DNA from: Peptococcaceae bacterium UBA3933
GTDB lineage: Bacteria > Bacillota > Peptococcia > Peptococcales > BICA1-8
Direction: 5' to 3'
NCBI GenBank assembly: GCA_002385805.1
Contig: DGEF01000001.1
Coordinates: 1 to 13,197 of the forward strand
Length of the DNA: 13,197 bases
The position numbers were made by a program, and so were the translations under genes. Position 1 is the stretch's first letter. Each line of letters opens with the position of its first letter. Of this stretch, positions 8,075 through 13,197 are shown piece by piece. The notes under the pieces are model-generated. The model was not told the origin of the DNA and ran no database searches. It saw only the letters and a list, made by a program, of their open reading frames with translations.

Positions 8075-8082
8075 CCTCCTTT
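8075..8082 (-). promoter_or_regulatory. Ribosome binding site of ftsL
   Basis: Minus-strand AAAGGAGG is the strongest Shine-Dalgarno match in the cluster. It is 9 nt from TTG at 8065, 15 nt from ATG at 8059, and directly abuts a TTG at 8074, which it therefore excludes as start. The spacing favours the TTG at 8065. Confidence 0.6.
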
Positions 8083-8117
8083 ACTTTTAGAACACTTAGT
8101 TAGCATTTAAAGACTAA

Positions 8118-9056
8118 TTAGATTATCTTGACCGCTGCACGAAATTTGGCACTTCTGGCCCGGGGGTTTTCCCGTAGTTCTAATGATGAGGCGGTCACCG
8201 GTTTGCGGGTTAATATTTTAACGATTTGTTTTTTATTGCACTGACAGATTGGTAACTCCGGTGGACAAACACATTTTAAAGACCAGTACTTGAATTTTTC
8301 CTTTACAATACGATCTTCCAAAGAGTGAAAAGAAATAACACCTATTCTCCCTCCCTCTTTCAGACACATGACGGCTTTCTCTAAAGTTTCTTCTAATATT
8401 TCCAGTTCTCTATTTACCGCAATCCGAATAGCCTGAAAAGTTCGTTTAGCCGGGTGAGGTCCTTCCTTTCTGGCTCCGGCCGGAATAGCAGCCTTAATAA
8501 TTTTTACTAATTCTCCGGTAGTTTCAATACTTTTTTCCTGACGTGCCTGGACTATAAACTCTGCTATCCTTTGGGCCCACCTTTCCTCACCGTATTCTTT
8601 GATAATTTTCGCCAACATCTCCTGAGAGTAGGAATTTACCAGATCTTTCGCCGTAAAAGGATTTTCACGATTCATACGCATGTCTAAAGGCGCATCCTGC
8701 ATATAACTAAAGCCACGTTCCTTCTCATCTAATTGATGAGAGGAGACGCCTAAATCGAAAAGGATTCCATCTGCTCCGCTAGGAATGTACTCTCTTATGA
8801 TTTCATCTAGCCGTTCATAATTACTATGGACGAAAATAACATTATCCTGAAAATCTGCTAAGTTTTCTTTAGCTGCACGAAGTGCATTAGCATCCTGGTC
8901 TATACCTATTAAATAGCCATCAGGGATAATTCTTTTTAAAATTTCCCGGCTGTGCCCTCCTTTTCCTAAAGTACAATCCACAAAAACCTCTCCGGGCTGA
9001 GGATTAAGAATATCTATTACTTCTTTGATAAGCACAGGCACATGTTCAAAATTCAT
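8118..9056 (-). CDS. rsmH: 16S rRNA (cytosine-1402-N4)-methyltransferase
   Basis: SAM-dependent methyltransferase (formerly MraW) that modifies C1402 in the ribosomal decoding centre; it is a stable member of dcw clusters. The 312-residue protein begins with the family signature HVPVLIKEVIDIL, then shows the SAM loop DCTLGKGGHS (27-36), GIDQD (51-55), the DLGVSSHQLD motif (101-110), GFSYMQDAPLDMRM (115-128) and SFHSLEDRIVK. A CVC...CQC quartet (C262, C264, C271, C273) sits near the C-terminus, as in many RsmH proteins, and could bind a metal. The ATG at 9056 has AGGAAGAG upstream. The stop is 52 bp before the ftsL start, and a repeat-filled gap separates the gene from mraZ. Assignment is certain. 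Confidence 0.97.
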   Translation of the reverse strand: MNFEHVPVLIKEVIDILNPQPGEVFVDCTLGKGGHSREILKRIIPDGYLIGIDQDANALRAAKENLADFQDNVIFVHSNYERLDEIIREYIPSGADGILFDLGVSSHQLDEKERGFSYMQDAPLDMRMNRENPFTAKDLVNSYSQEMLAKIIKEYGEERWAQRIAEFIVQARQEKSIETTGELVKIIKAAIPAGARKEGPHPAKRTFQAIRIAVNRELEILEETLEKAVMCLKEGGRIGVISFHSLEDRIVKEKFKYWSLKCVCPPELPICQCNKKQIVKILTRKPVTASSLELRENPRARSAKFRAAVKII

Positions 9057-9073
9057 AGTATCACTCTTCCTAC

Positions 9074-9130
9074 TAGTGGCTAGTGGCTTGTATTGCGACC
9101 TTCAGTCGCAAGGTTAAGGTTAAGGTTAAG
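9074..9130. repeat. Composite repeat element between mraZ and rsmH
   Basis: Three elements lie side by side. Two heptamers TAGTGGC (9074-9087) match the repeats in the other dcw gaps. A perfect inverted repeat, TTGCGAC (9093-9099), CTTCA loop, GTCGCAA (9105-9111), can form a 7 bp hairpin. Three tandem GGTTAA units (9112-9129) follow. The element sits between the mraZ stop and the rsmH ribosome site and is not coding in a way I can support. Confidence 0.75.
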
Positions 9131-9150
9131 TCTTGGTTAATTTTGGGGTC

Positions 9151-9588
9151 TTAGAGGTCTAGATCGAAATCAACCAGCTTTTCTGCCAGTTCTTCGTAAG
9201 AGCTTTCTGTTTTGCTGCTATATTCTTCCCAAACCTCTTTACTCCAAATTTCAATCCTACTGGCTACCCCAATTATAAAAACATCTTTTACAAGCTTAGC
9301 GTGCTCTCTTAAATTAGCAGGTAGTAGTATTCTTCCCTGTTTATCTAATTCACACTCAGTTGCCCCGGAGAAGAAAAATCTTGCAAAGGCCCGGGCATCA
9401 GCTTTAGTAAAAGGTAAATTGCGGAGTTTGTTTTCCAGCCTTCTCCATTCATCTATTGGGTAGACAAATAAACAACCGTCTAACCCCTTAGTGATAACAA
9501 ACTTAATACCCAGTTCTTCACGAAATTTGGCAGGCATGATGAGACGACCTTTATCGTCTATAGTGTGTTGATATTCACCCATAAACAT
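9151..9588 (-). CDS. mraZ: Transcriptional regulator MraZ
   Basis: DNA-binding regulator, first gene of the dcw cluster. The 145-residue protein contains two SpoVT/AbrB-like repeats, each with the family core: EYQHTIDDKGRLIMPAKFRE (about 5-24) and ECELDKQGRILLPANLRE (about 78-95). Family members assemble into ring-shaped oligomers that bind short GTG/GGG-type boxes repeated every 10 bp before mraZ. Six such boxes stand here, the nearest ending 9 bp from the start codon. The start at 9588 gives the typical MFMGEYQH beginning, and GGTGAG upstream serves as ribosome site; that site lies inside the box array, so MraZ binding probably blocks its own transcription. Length is normal. The assignment is certain; the autoregulation is inferred from the boxes. 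Confidence 0.97.
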   Translation of the reverse strand: MFMGEYQHTIDDKGRLIMPAKFREELGIKFVITKGLDGCLFVYPIDEWRRLENKLRNLPFTKADARAFARFFFSGATECELDKQGRILLPANLREHAKLVKDVFIIGVASRIEIWSKEVWEEYSSKTESSYEELAEKLVDFDLDL

Positions 9589-9597
9589 ACCGTCTCA

Positions 9598-9658
9598 CCA
9601 CTTTCCCACCACTTTACTCCACAACCAACCATTTAATACCACCTGTACCCACTTTATT
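9598..9658 (-). promoter_or_regulatory. Six-box MraZ operator (10-bp direct repeats)
   Basis: Read on the minus strand from distal to proximal, the units are AATAAAGTGG (9649-9658), GTACAGGTGG (9639-9648), TATTAAATGG (9629-9638), TTGGTTGTGG (9619-9628), AGTAAAGTGG (9609-9618) and TGGGAAAGTGG (9598-9608, one base longer). Three units carry the full AAAGTGG core; all end in TGG. The known MraZ sites are AAAGTGKNNN repeats in mycoplasmas and TGGGN5 boxes in E. coli, both with a 10 bp period, so the match in sequence, spacing and place is strong. The last unit adjoins the mraZ ribosome site. Confidence 0.75.
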
Positions 9659-9684
9659 CGCTATTTATTTTAAAAACCCTGCCA

Positions 9685-9718
9685 GAATGCAAAAAAATAT
9701 TTTTAAAAAAATTGTCAA
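9685..9718 (-). promoter_or_regulatory. Possible mraZ (dcw) promoter
   Basis: A perfect TTGACA -35 box is present on the minus strand at 9713-9718, just after the lpdA terminator and upstream of the six operator boxes. No good -10 box stands at the usual 16-18 bp distance; the sequence there is a T run leading into TTTTGCATTCT. The -35 and the location are suggestive, the -10 is not identified. Confidence 0.35.
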
Positions 9719-9739
9719 ATTTCCAAAAATAAAAGACAC

Positions 9740-9767
9740 AAAAAAATACCACGGGTTTTCCGTGGTA
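9740..9767 (-). terminator. Rho-independent terminator of the gcvH-lpdA operon
   Basis: TACCACGG (9747-9754) pairs perfectly with CCGTGGTA (9760-9767) around a 5-nt loop. On the minus strand the stem is followed by TTTTTTGTG, a good U-tract. It begins 5 bp after the lpdA stop codon and separates this operon from the dcw cluster. Confidence 0.9.
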
Positions 9768-9772
9768 ATGGT

Positions 9773-11161
9773 TTAGCCAAAATGCACTGCTTTTCCGAAG
9801 ACAGCGTGAGCCGCTTCCAAAACACTTTCAGCTAAAGTGGGATGAGCATGAATTGTTTCCGCTACCTTGTCTACAGTTAATCCCCAACGGGTAGCCAAAG
9901 TCAACTCATGAATTAATTCTGAGGCTTGCGGACCTAAAATATGAGCACCTAAAATTTTTCCCGTTTCTTCTTCAGCAATAATCTTGACCATACCGTAATT
10001 GGCCCCTTGGGTTAAAGCGCGACCATTAGCTGAAAAGGGGAATTTTCCCACCTTGTATTTTAATCCTTGTTCCTTGGCCTGGTTTTCGGTTAAACCTACA
10101 CCGGCCAGTTCCGGATGAGTGTAAACACAAGCAGGAACAGCAGTGTAATCAGCCTCTACTTGTTCCCCAAATATTGCCTTAACGGCTATTTCTGCTTCAT
10201 AAGAAGCAACATGGGCTAACATGGGTGAAGGTACTAAATCTCCGATAGCATAAACATTTTCGATATTTGTGGCCATTTTGCCGTCAACTTTGATAAATTT
10301 TCCGTCCATTTCCAAACCTAATTTTTCTACAGGAACACCAAAGAAATTAGGTTGCCGGCCGGTGGCTACTAAAACTTTATCACAAACCAACGTGTCTTCC
10401 TTCTTGCCGGAAACCTTTACTTGTACTTCTTCACCTTGGGAGGTGATTTCTGTTACTTTTGTCCCTGTTAAGATTTCTATACCCTTTTTCTTTAAAACCG
10501 GTTGCAGGCGGCGCACCAGTTCCTCATCCAGATTTGCTAGAATTCGCGGCAACATCTCTACCACAGTTACTTTTGACCCAAGTCCCGCAAAAATTTGAGC
10601 AAACTCAATACCTATGACCCCTCCACCGATAATTACCAAGTGCTTAGGCAACTGTTCTAACTCTAATAATTCTTTGCTGTTAATTACCTGGGGTAAATCT
10701 ATACCTGGAATTGGAAGTTTAATCGGTTGGGAACCGTTAGCTAAAATTAACACTTCATTTTCAATAATTTTTTCTGACCCATCAGATAAAGTAACCTTAA
10801 CCTGGCGGGGAGATAAAATCTCACCTTCTCCTTTGATTAATTCAATCTTATTCTTTTTAATAAGTCCTTCAACCCCACCGACCAATTGGGCCACAATTTT
10901 ATCTTTTCTCTCCTTCATACTTTTTAAATCAGGAGTAGGCATACTCACGTCTAAACCCAGCTCTTGTAATCCGGTGCTTAATTTTTCAATCTGCTCTACA
11001 CTTTCCACATAAGCTTTAGTAGGAATACAGCCCCGGTTTAAGCAGGTGCCCCCTAAAGAATCTTTTTCTATTAGAGTAACCTGAGCCCCTCTTTGAGCCG
11101 CCCTAATGGCTGCTGTATATCCACCAGGCCCCCCACCTAAAACCGTGATTTTTTTACTCAT
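9773..11161 (-). CDS. lpdA: Dihydrolipoamide dehydrogenase (E3 / glycine cleavage L-protein)
   Basis: FAD-dependent enzyme that reoxidises dihydrolipoyl groups with NAD+. The 462-residue protein shows the FAD Rossmann motif GGGPGGYTAA near the N-terminus, the redox pair in GGTCLNRGCIPTK (C40 and C45), the NAD-binding GGGVIGIEFA, a second FAD segment NVYAIGDL, and the C-terminal HAHPTLAE with the catalytic base H440 and its partner E445. Length and all catalytic parts are normal. The ATG at 11161 is used because AGAGGTG lies 6 nt upstream; the GTG at 11170 is inside that site. The ribosome site overlaps the stop of the preceding gene, pointing to coupled translation. The family call is certain; the partner is presumably the GcvH of this operon, because no 2-oxoacid dehydrogenase E1/E2 genes are seen here. 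Confidence 0.96.
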   Translation of the reverse strand: MSKKITVLGGGPGGYTAAIRAAQRGAQVTLIEKDSLGGTCLNRGCIPTKAYVESVEQIEKLSTGLQELGLDVSMPTPDLKSMKERKDKIVAQLVGGVEGLIKKNKIELIKGEGEILSPRQVKVTLSDGSEKIIENEVLILANGSQPIKLPIPGIDLPQVINSKELLELEQLPKHLVIIGGGVIGIEFAQIFAGLGSKVTVVEMLPRILANLDEELVRRLQPVLKKKGIEILTGTKVTEITSQGEEVQVKVSGKKEDTLVCDKVLVATGRQPNFFGVPVEKLGLEMDGKFIKVDGKMATNIENVYAIGDLVPSPMLAHVASYEAEIAVKAIFGEQVEADYTAVPACVYTHPELAGVGLTENQAKEQGLKYKVGKFPFSANGRALTQGANYGMVKIIAEEETGKILGAHILGPQASELIHELTLATRWGLTVDKVAETIHAHPTLAESVLEAAHAVFGKAVHFG

Positions 11162-11167
11162 TTTGTT

Positions 11168-11174
11168 CACCTCT
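11168..11174 (-). promoter_or_regulatory. Ribosome binding site of lpdA overlapping the upstream stop
   Basis: Minus-strand AGAGGTG shares its first base with the TAA stop (11174-11176) of the preceding gene and is 6 nt from the lpdA ATG. It excludes the in-frame GTG at 11170 as start and suggests translational coupling. Confidence 0.7.
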
Positions 11175-12004
11175 TAATTTTCTATTTCTGTAAATACTTG
11201 ATACATTCGAGCTTTGGACCTGTAAGGAAAGAGATTTTCCAGCGGTTCCAGTGATTTATAAGCCGGATTAGAAGATGTTTTTGGGTTAAAAGCCTTAATA
11301 ACATAAGGATTTTTCTTCGTACCTGTTCCCTCTTCAATAAATTTGGCCGTTTCCCCAATTTCTTCAGGAGTAAAGTAATTAACAGTACCGTCCTCACGAG
11401 TGACCGGGACAATAGTAGTCTGAATTTTAAATTTAGGAAATTCCGGGATAAGAGCTAAACTTCTCTTCACATCTTCAATATCTATTTCCTCGCCGGCTAA
11501 TTGACCATAAAGTTTTTCAGGTCCTAACACATTCATGATTAAAACATCAGCCAGATTTTCCTCAAATATTCGTTTAAGGATACTACTGTTTTTTCCATTA
11601 GTATCTACCTGAAGCTTAAAATTATTATTCTTGAGGAATCTTAATACTTCTAAAAATTCTTCCGTATACTTCGGATTACCACCAGAAACATGAATACCGT
11701 CTACCCATTCTTTATGCATTGTACCTACTGAGAAAAAACCGTCCAGCTTTTTCCCATGATATAAGAAAGCCATTACTGCACCGATACTCTGCCGGATATT
11801 TTCTCCATCATAGATTATTGGAAACTCAATCCCTTCAGGTCCCCGGAAAATTGCATTTCGATTAGCCTTATAAAAGGCCTGAAAATCCTCTTTCCCTTCT
11901 TCCTTCATGTTTTTTTCCACAAAACTTATTCCCTGTTCACTCATAAAATTTTTTGCTATTTTACACCTTACGCAACCGGTTACAGAAAAAATTGTTATTG
12001 TCAT
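11174..12004 (-). CDS. Glutaredoxin-like domain fused to a cysteine-free radical-SAM-like domain, function unknown
   Basis: I do not recognise a named family for the 276-residue whole. Residues 1 to about 85 look like a glutaredoxin/NrdH fold: TITIFSVTGCVRCK with a CxxC pair (C11, C14), then FPIIYDG with the expected proline (62) after the third strand. Residues about 100-240 resemble the barrel of radical-SAM activating enzymes of the pyruvate formate-lyase type: DGIHVSGGNP (GGNP at 108-111 where active enzymes have GGEP), LQVDTNG (131-137), ADVLIMNV...KLYGQLAG (152-171) and IQTTIVPVT (194-202). The CxxxCxxC cluster motif is absent; C11 and C14 are the only cysteines in the protein, so it should not hold a classical [4Fe-4S]-SAM centre. 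The ATG at 12004 has AAAGGAG 9 nt upstream. It lies 25 bp after gcvH and adjoins lpdA, so a role in thiol or lipoyl redox chemistry is an inference from context. Confidence 0.7.
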   Translation of the reverse strand: MTITIFSVTGCVRCKIAKNFMSEQGISFVEKNMKEEGKEDFQAFYKANRNAIFRGPEGIEFPIIYDGENIRQSIGAVMAFLYHGKKLDGFFSVGTMHKEWVDGIHVSGGNPKYTEEFLEVLRFLKNNNFKLQVDTNGKNSSILKRIFEENLADVLIMNVLGPEKLYGQLAGEEIDIEDVKRSLALIPEFPKFKIQTTIVPVTREDGTVNYFTPEEIGETAKFIEEGTGTKKNPYVIKAFNPKTSSNPAYKSLEPLENLFPYRSKARMYQVFTEIEN

Positions 12005-12029
12005 TTTCTATTTCTCCTTTCCTTTTCCA

Positions 12030-12437
12030 TTATCCTTTTAACAAATTAATATATTCTTCTTTAGTCAACAAATTATCGCTTTCCTTTAAATCATGAGGTT
12101 CTACTAAGATAATCCAACCCTTCCCATAAGGGTCGTTATTGACCAGTTCAGGATCATTCTCCAAATCCTCATTAACAGCAATAACTTCACCACTTATGGG
12201 CATATGTAAAGCTGAAACGGTTTTGGTGGATTCCGCTTGTCCAAATACCTCACCTTGCCTAAATTCTGTACCGACTTCTGGTAATTCTATGAAAATTAAT
12301 TCTCCTAATTGGTCTTGAGCATAATCTGAAATACCAACCCTTACCTGTTCTCCTTCGATTTTTGCCCAGGTATGTTCCTTATGATACAAAATATCTTCCC
12401 TAAACTCCAACTCTGAAATTTGTTTTTTATCACTCAT
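12030..12437 (-). CDS. gcvH: Glycine cleavage H-protein / lipoyl carrier protein
   Basis: Small lipoyl-domain carrier that shuttles the aminomethyl group and electrons between glycine cleavage enzymes. The 135-residue product has the family start ILYHKEHTWAKIEGEQVRVGISDYAQDQLG (17-46, split between conserved blocks), the ELPEVGTEF segment, and the lipoylation hairpin ESTKTVSALHMPISGEV with the acceptor lysine K72. The NDPYGKGWI block near the C-terminus is also typical. The ATG at 12437 follows AAGGGTGA by 5 nt; an upstream in-frame start would add 14 mostly basic residues without a better ribosome site. It is the first gene of the operon, with an extended -10 promoter about 60 bp upstream. 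No gcvT or gcvP is in the window, so classical glycine cleavage is not guaranteed; a dedicated lipoyl carrier for the neighbouring redox protein is an alternative. Confidence 0.94.
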   Translation of the reverse strand: MSDKKQISELEFREDILYHKEHTWAKIEGEQVRVGISDYAQDQLGELIFIELPEVGTEFRQGEVFGQAESTKTVSALHMPISGEVIAVNEDLENDPELVNNDPYGKGWIILVEPHDLKESDNLLTKEEYINLLKG

Positions 12438-12495
12438 TCTCTTCACCCTTTTTTTATAAATAATTTTTTTACTGTACAAAAGTTTATTTGATTTA

Positions 12496-12504
12496 ATTAT
12501 AACA
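12496..12504 (-). promoter_or_regulatory. Extended -10 promoter of the gcvH operon
   Basis: The minus strand carries TGTTATAAT, a perfect extended -10 (TGn plus consensus TATAAT). No -35 of quality is seen at 17 bp (CAATAT), as is common with extended -10 sites. Transcription should start near 12489, giving a leader of about 50 nt before the gcvH ATG, too short for a glycine riboswitch. Confidence 0.65.
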
Positions 12505-12673
12505 ATTAGCTTATTGAAATATTGTAATAAAGTTTACATTCATAAAAATATGATTGGTAAAAATCACCTTAAATCCGGATAAGACAAGTCTTTAAGAGAA
12601 ATAATATCCCAATCCCTATAGTAAAATAGCTTTATTTTTTTAAATAGTAGTATTAGCTACATTTGCTTAATTT

Positions 12674-12712
12674 AAAAATGACTTCCAAGACATCCCCTTG
12701 GAAGCCATTTTT
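12674..12712. terminator. Strong bidirectional terminator hairpin
   Basis: AAAAATG-A-CTTCCAAG (12674-12689) pairs with CTTGGAAG-C-CATTTTT (12697-12712), with one A/C mismatch and a 7-nt loop. The A tract on one side and T tract on the other make it usable on both strands. It lies about 170 bp upstream of the gcvH promoter and insulates that operon from whatever is to the right. Confidence 0.85.
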
Positions 12713-13115
12713 ATGGCCAACAATAAATAAAAAATATCACCAAATATAATTTAGGTTGCAAATTTTTGAATTTTTCTAATTATACAGTATCAATGAATAT
12801 TATTTATAAAATTAATTTATATTAAAGTGAATATTTGAAGAAAATATCATTAACACATTTTAGTAGATTTTTTAAACTTAATATTACAAAAATTCCCAAC
12901 TCACCATAATCATATTGTATTTATTGGTCTTTTGCTTATTTTTATAGCATTAGTCACTAATATTGCCAATAATGCGGGAATGGTGGTTGTTTAATACCTT
13001 TGGAATAGTTTTGTATTCTACTGTCGGTCACCAAATTAATTATTTTCTTTTTTAAATTAACATAAAAGCAGTGTAAAAATCGACAAATAATATAGTTATT
13101 ACAGATTGGTGAAAT
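12713..13115. other. AT-rich intergenic stretch without a recognisable gene
   Basis: About 400 bp between two strong terminators. The base composition is clearly more AT-rich than the flanking genes. A 61-codon minus-strand frame (12957-13142) starts inside the right terminator and resembles nothing I know. A plus-strand frame ending at 12992 would encode a hydrophobic stretch (HIVFIGLLLIFIALVTNIA) but has no ATG, GTG or TTG start before that stretch. I see no tRNA, riboswitch or repeat array. Confidence 0.6.
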
Positions 13116-13147
13116 AAAAATTGCGCGGGCCTCACCGCGCAATTTTT
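13116..13147. terminator. Perfect 13-bp bidirectional terminator hairpin
   Basis: AAAAATTGCGCGG (13116-13128) and CCGCGCAATTTTT (13135-13147) are exact complements around the 6-nt loop GCCTCA. Tracts of A and T at the ends allow termination on both strands. It probably ends a transcript arriving from beyond the right edge, since no gene is recognised immediately to its left. Confidence 0.88.
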
Positions 13148-13172
13148 TTATTTGTTTAAAGGTTATAAATAA

Positions 13173-13197
13173 GGGCTCTATAATATTTGGTGTTGGT
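13173..13197. mobile_element. Possible terminal inverted repeat of an insertion sequence at the window edge
   Basis: The last 25 bases start GGGCTCTATAATATTTGG and run off the window. The pattern (GG-CTC start followed by an AT-rich stretch and GGTGTTGG) recalls the ends of ISL3-family elements as I remember them. No transposase sequence and no second inverted repeat are visible here, so this is a weak suggestion. Confidence 0.2.

Noticed and set aside
10614..11012. Plus-strand open frame of 132 codons, the longest on that strand
   Set aside because: It lies fully inside lpdA in antisense, has no recognisable domain, and lpdA carries every catalytic motif.
11182..11412. 76-codon minus-strand frame rich in Leu and Lys
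   Set aside because: It is a shifted frame within the 3' part of the glutaredoxin/radical-SAM-like gene and shows no motif of its own.
12438..12495. Glycine riboswitch in front of gcvH
   Set aside because: The leader from the predicted start site is only about 50 nt, and no paired aptamer-like helices are seen upstream.
12949..12960. Further copy of the heptamer family (TTAGTCACTAAT)
   Set aside because: It is a single degenerate unit with no tandem neighbour in AT-rich DNA, so it could be chance.
12858..12992. Plus-strand open frame ending in a membrane-helix-like stretch (HIVFIGLLLIFIALVTNIA)
   Set aside because: There is no ATG, GTG or TTG start ahead of the helix, and AT-rich DNA often gives hydrophobic translations by chance. 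A decayed gene remains possible but unsupported.
12957..13142. 61-codon minus-strand frame
   Set aside because: It starts within the perfect terminator hairpin, has no convincing ribosome site and resembles no family I know.

Overview
The window reads as a chromosomal segment of a low-GC, probably anaerobic and spore-forming Firmicute of the class Clostridia. The gene order mraZ-rsmH-ftsL-PBP-murE-murF-mraY-murD, the AT-rich codon choice, strong GGAGG-type ribosome sites, frequent TTG/GTG start candidates and a PASTA-bearing SpoVD/Pbp2B-type transpeptidase all fit. MurE carries the DNPR motif, so the wall peptide should contain meso-diaminopimelate. I cannot name a genus.

Every convincing gene lies on the minus strand, so the biological order runs from right to left. 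(1) 12438-13197 holds no convincing gene. It is very AT-rich and contains two strong bidirectional terminator hairpins, the promoter of gcvH at its left end, and perhaps the edge of an insertion sequence at the far right. (2) 9773-12437 is a three-gene unit: gcvH (lipoyl carrier), an unrecognised fusion of a glutaredoxin-like domain with a cysteine-free radical-SAM-like domain, and lpdA (dihydrolipoamide dehydrogenase). It closes with a perfect hairpin terminator. (3) 1-9588 is the division and cell wall (dcw) cluster: mraZ, rsmH, ftsL-like, a two-PASTA class B PBP, murE, murF, mraY and a murD cut by the window edge.

The dcw genes supply the cytoplasmic steps of peptidoglycan precursor synthesis (MurE, MurF, MurD), the first membrane step (MraY), septal cross-linking (PBP) and division (FtsL). 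MraZ is the likely regulator. In front of mraZ lie six GTGG-type boxes at 10-11 bp spacing, which I read as its autoregulatory operator. A terminator-like hairpin and a possible promoter separate the PBP gene from murE, so mur expression may be partly uncoupled from the division genes.

The most interesting item is the protein at 11174-12004. Its second domain keeps landmarks of a radical-SAM activating enzyme (GGNP in place of GGEP, then VDTNG) but the whole protein has only two cysteines, both in the N-terminal CVRC motif. Together with a GcvH lacking GcvT/GcvP nearby and with LpdA, it suggests a lipoyl-linked redox module of unknown purpose. The second recurring oddity is a family of 7-bp tandem repeats (TAGTGGC/TAGTGAC) filling three gaps of the dcw cluster.
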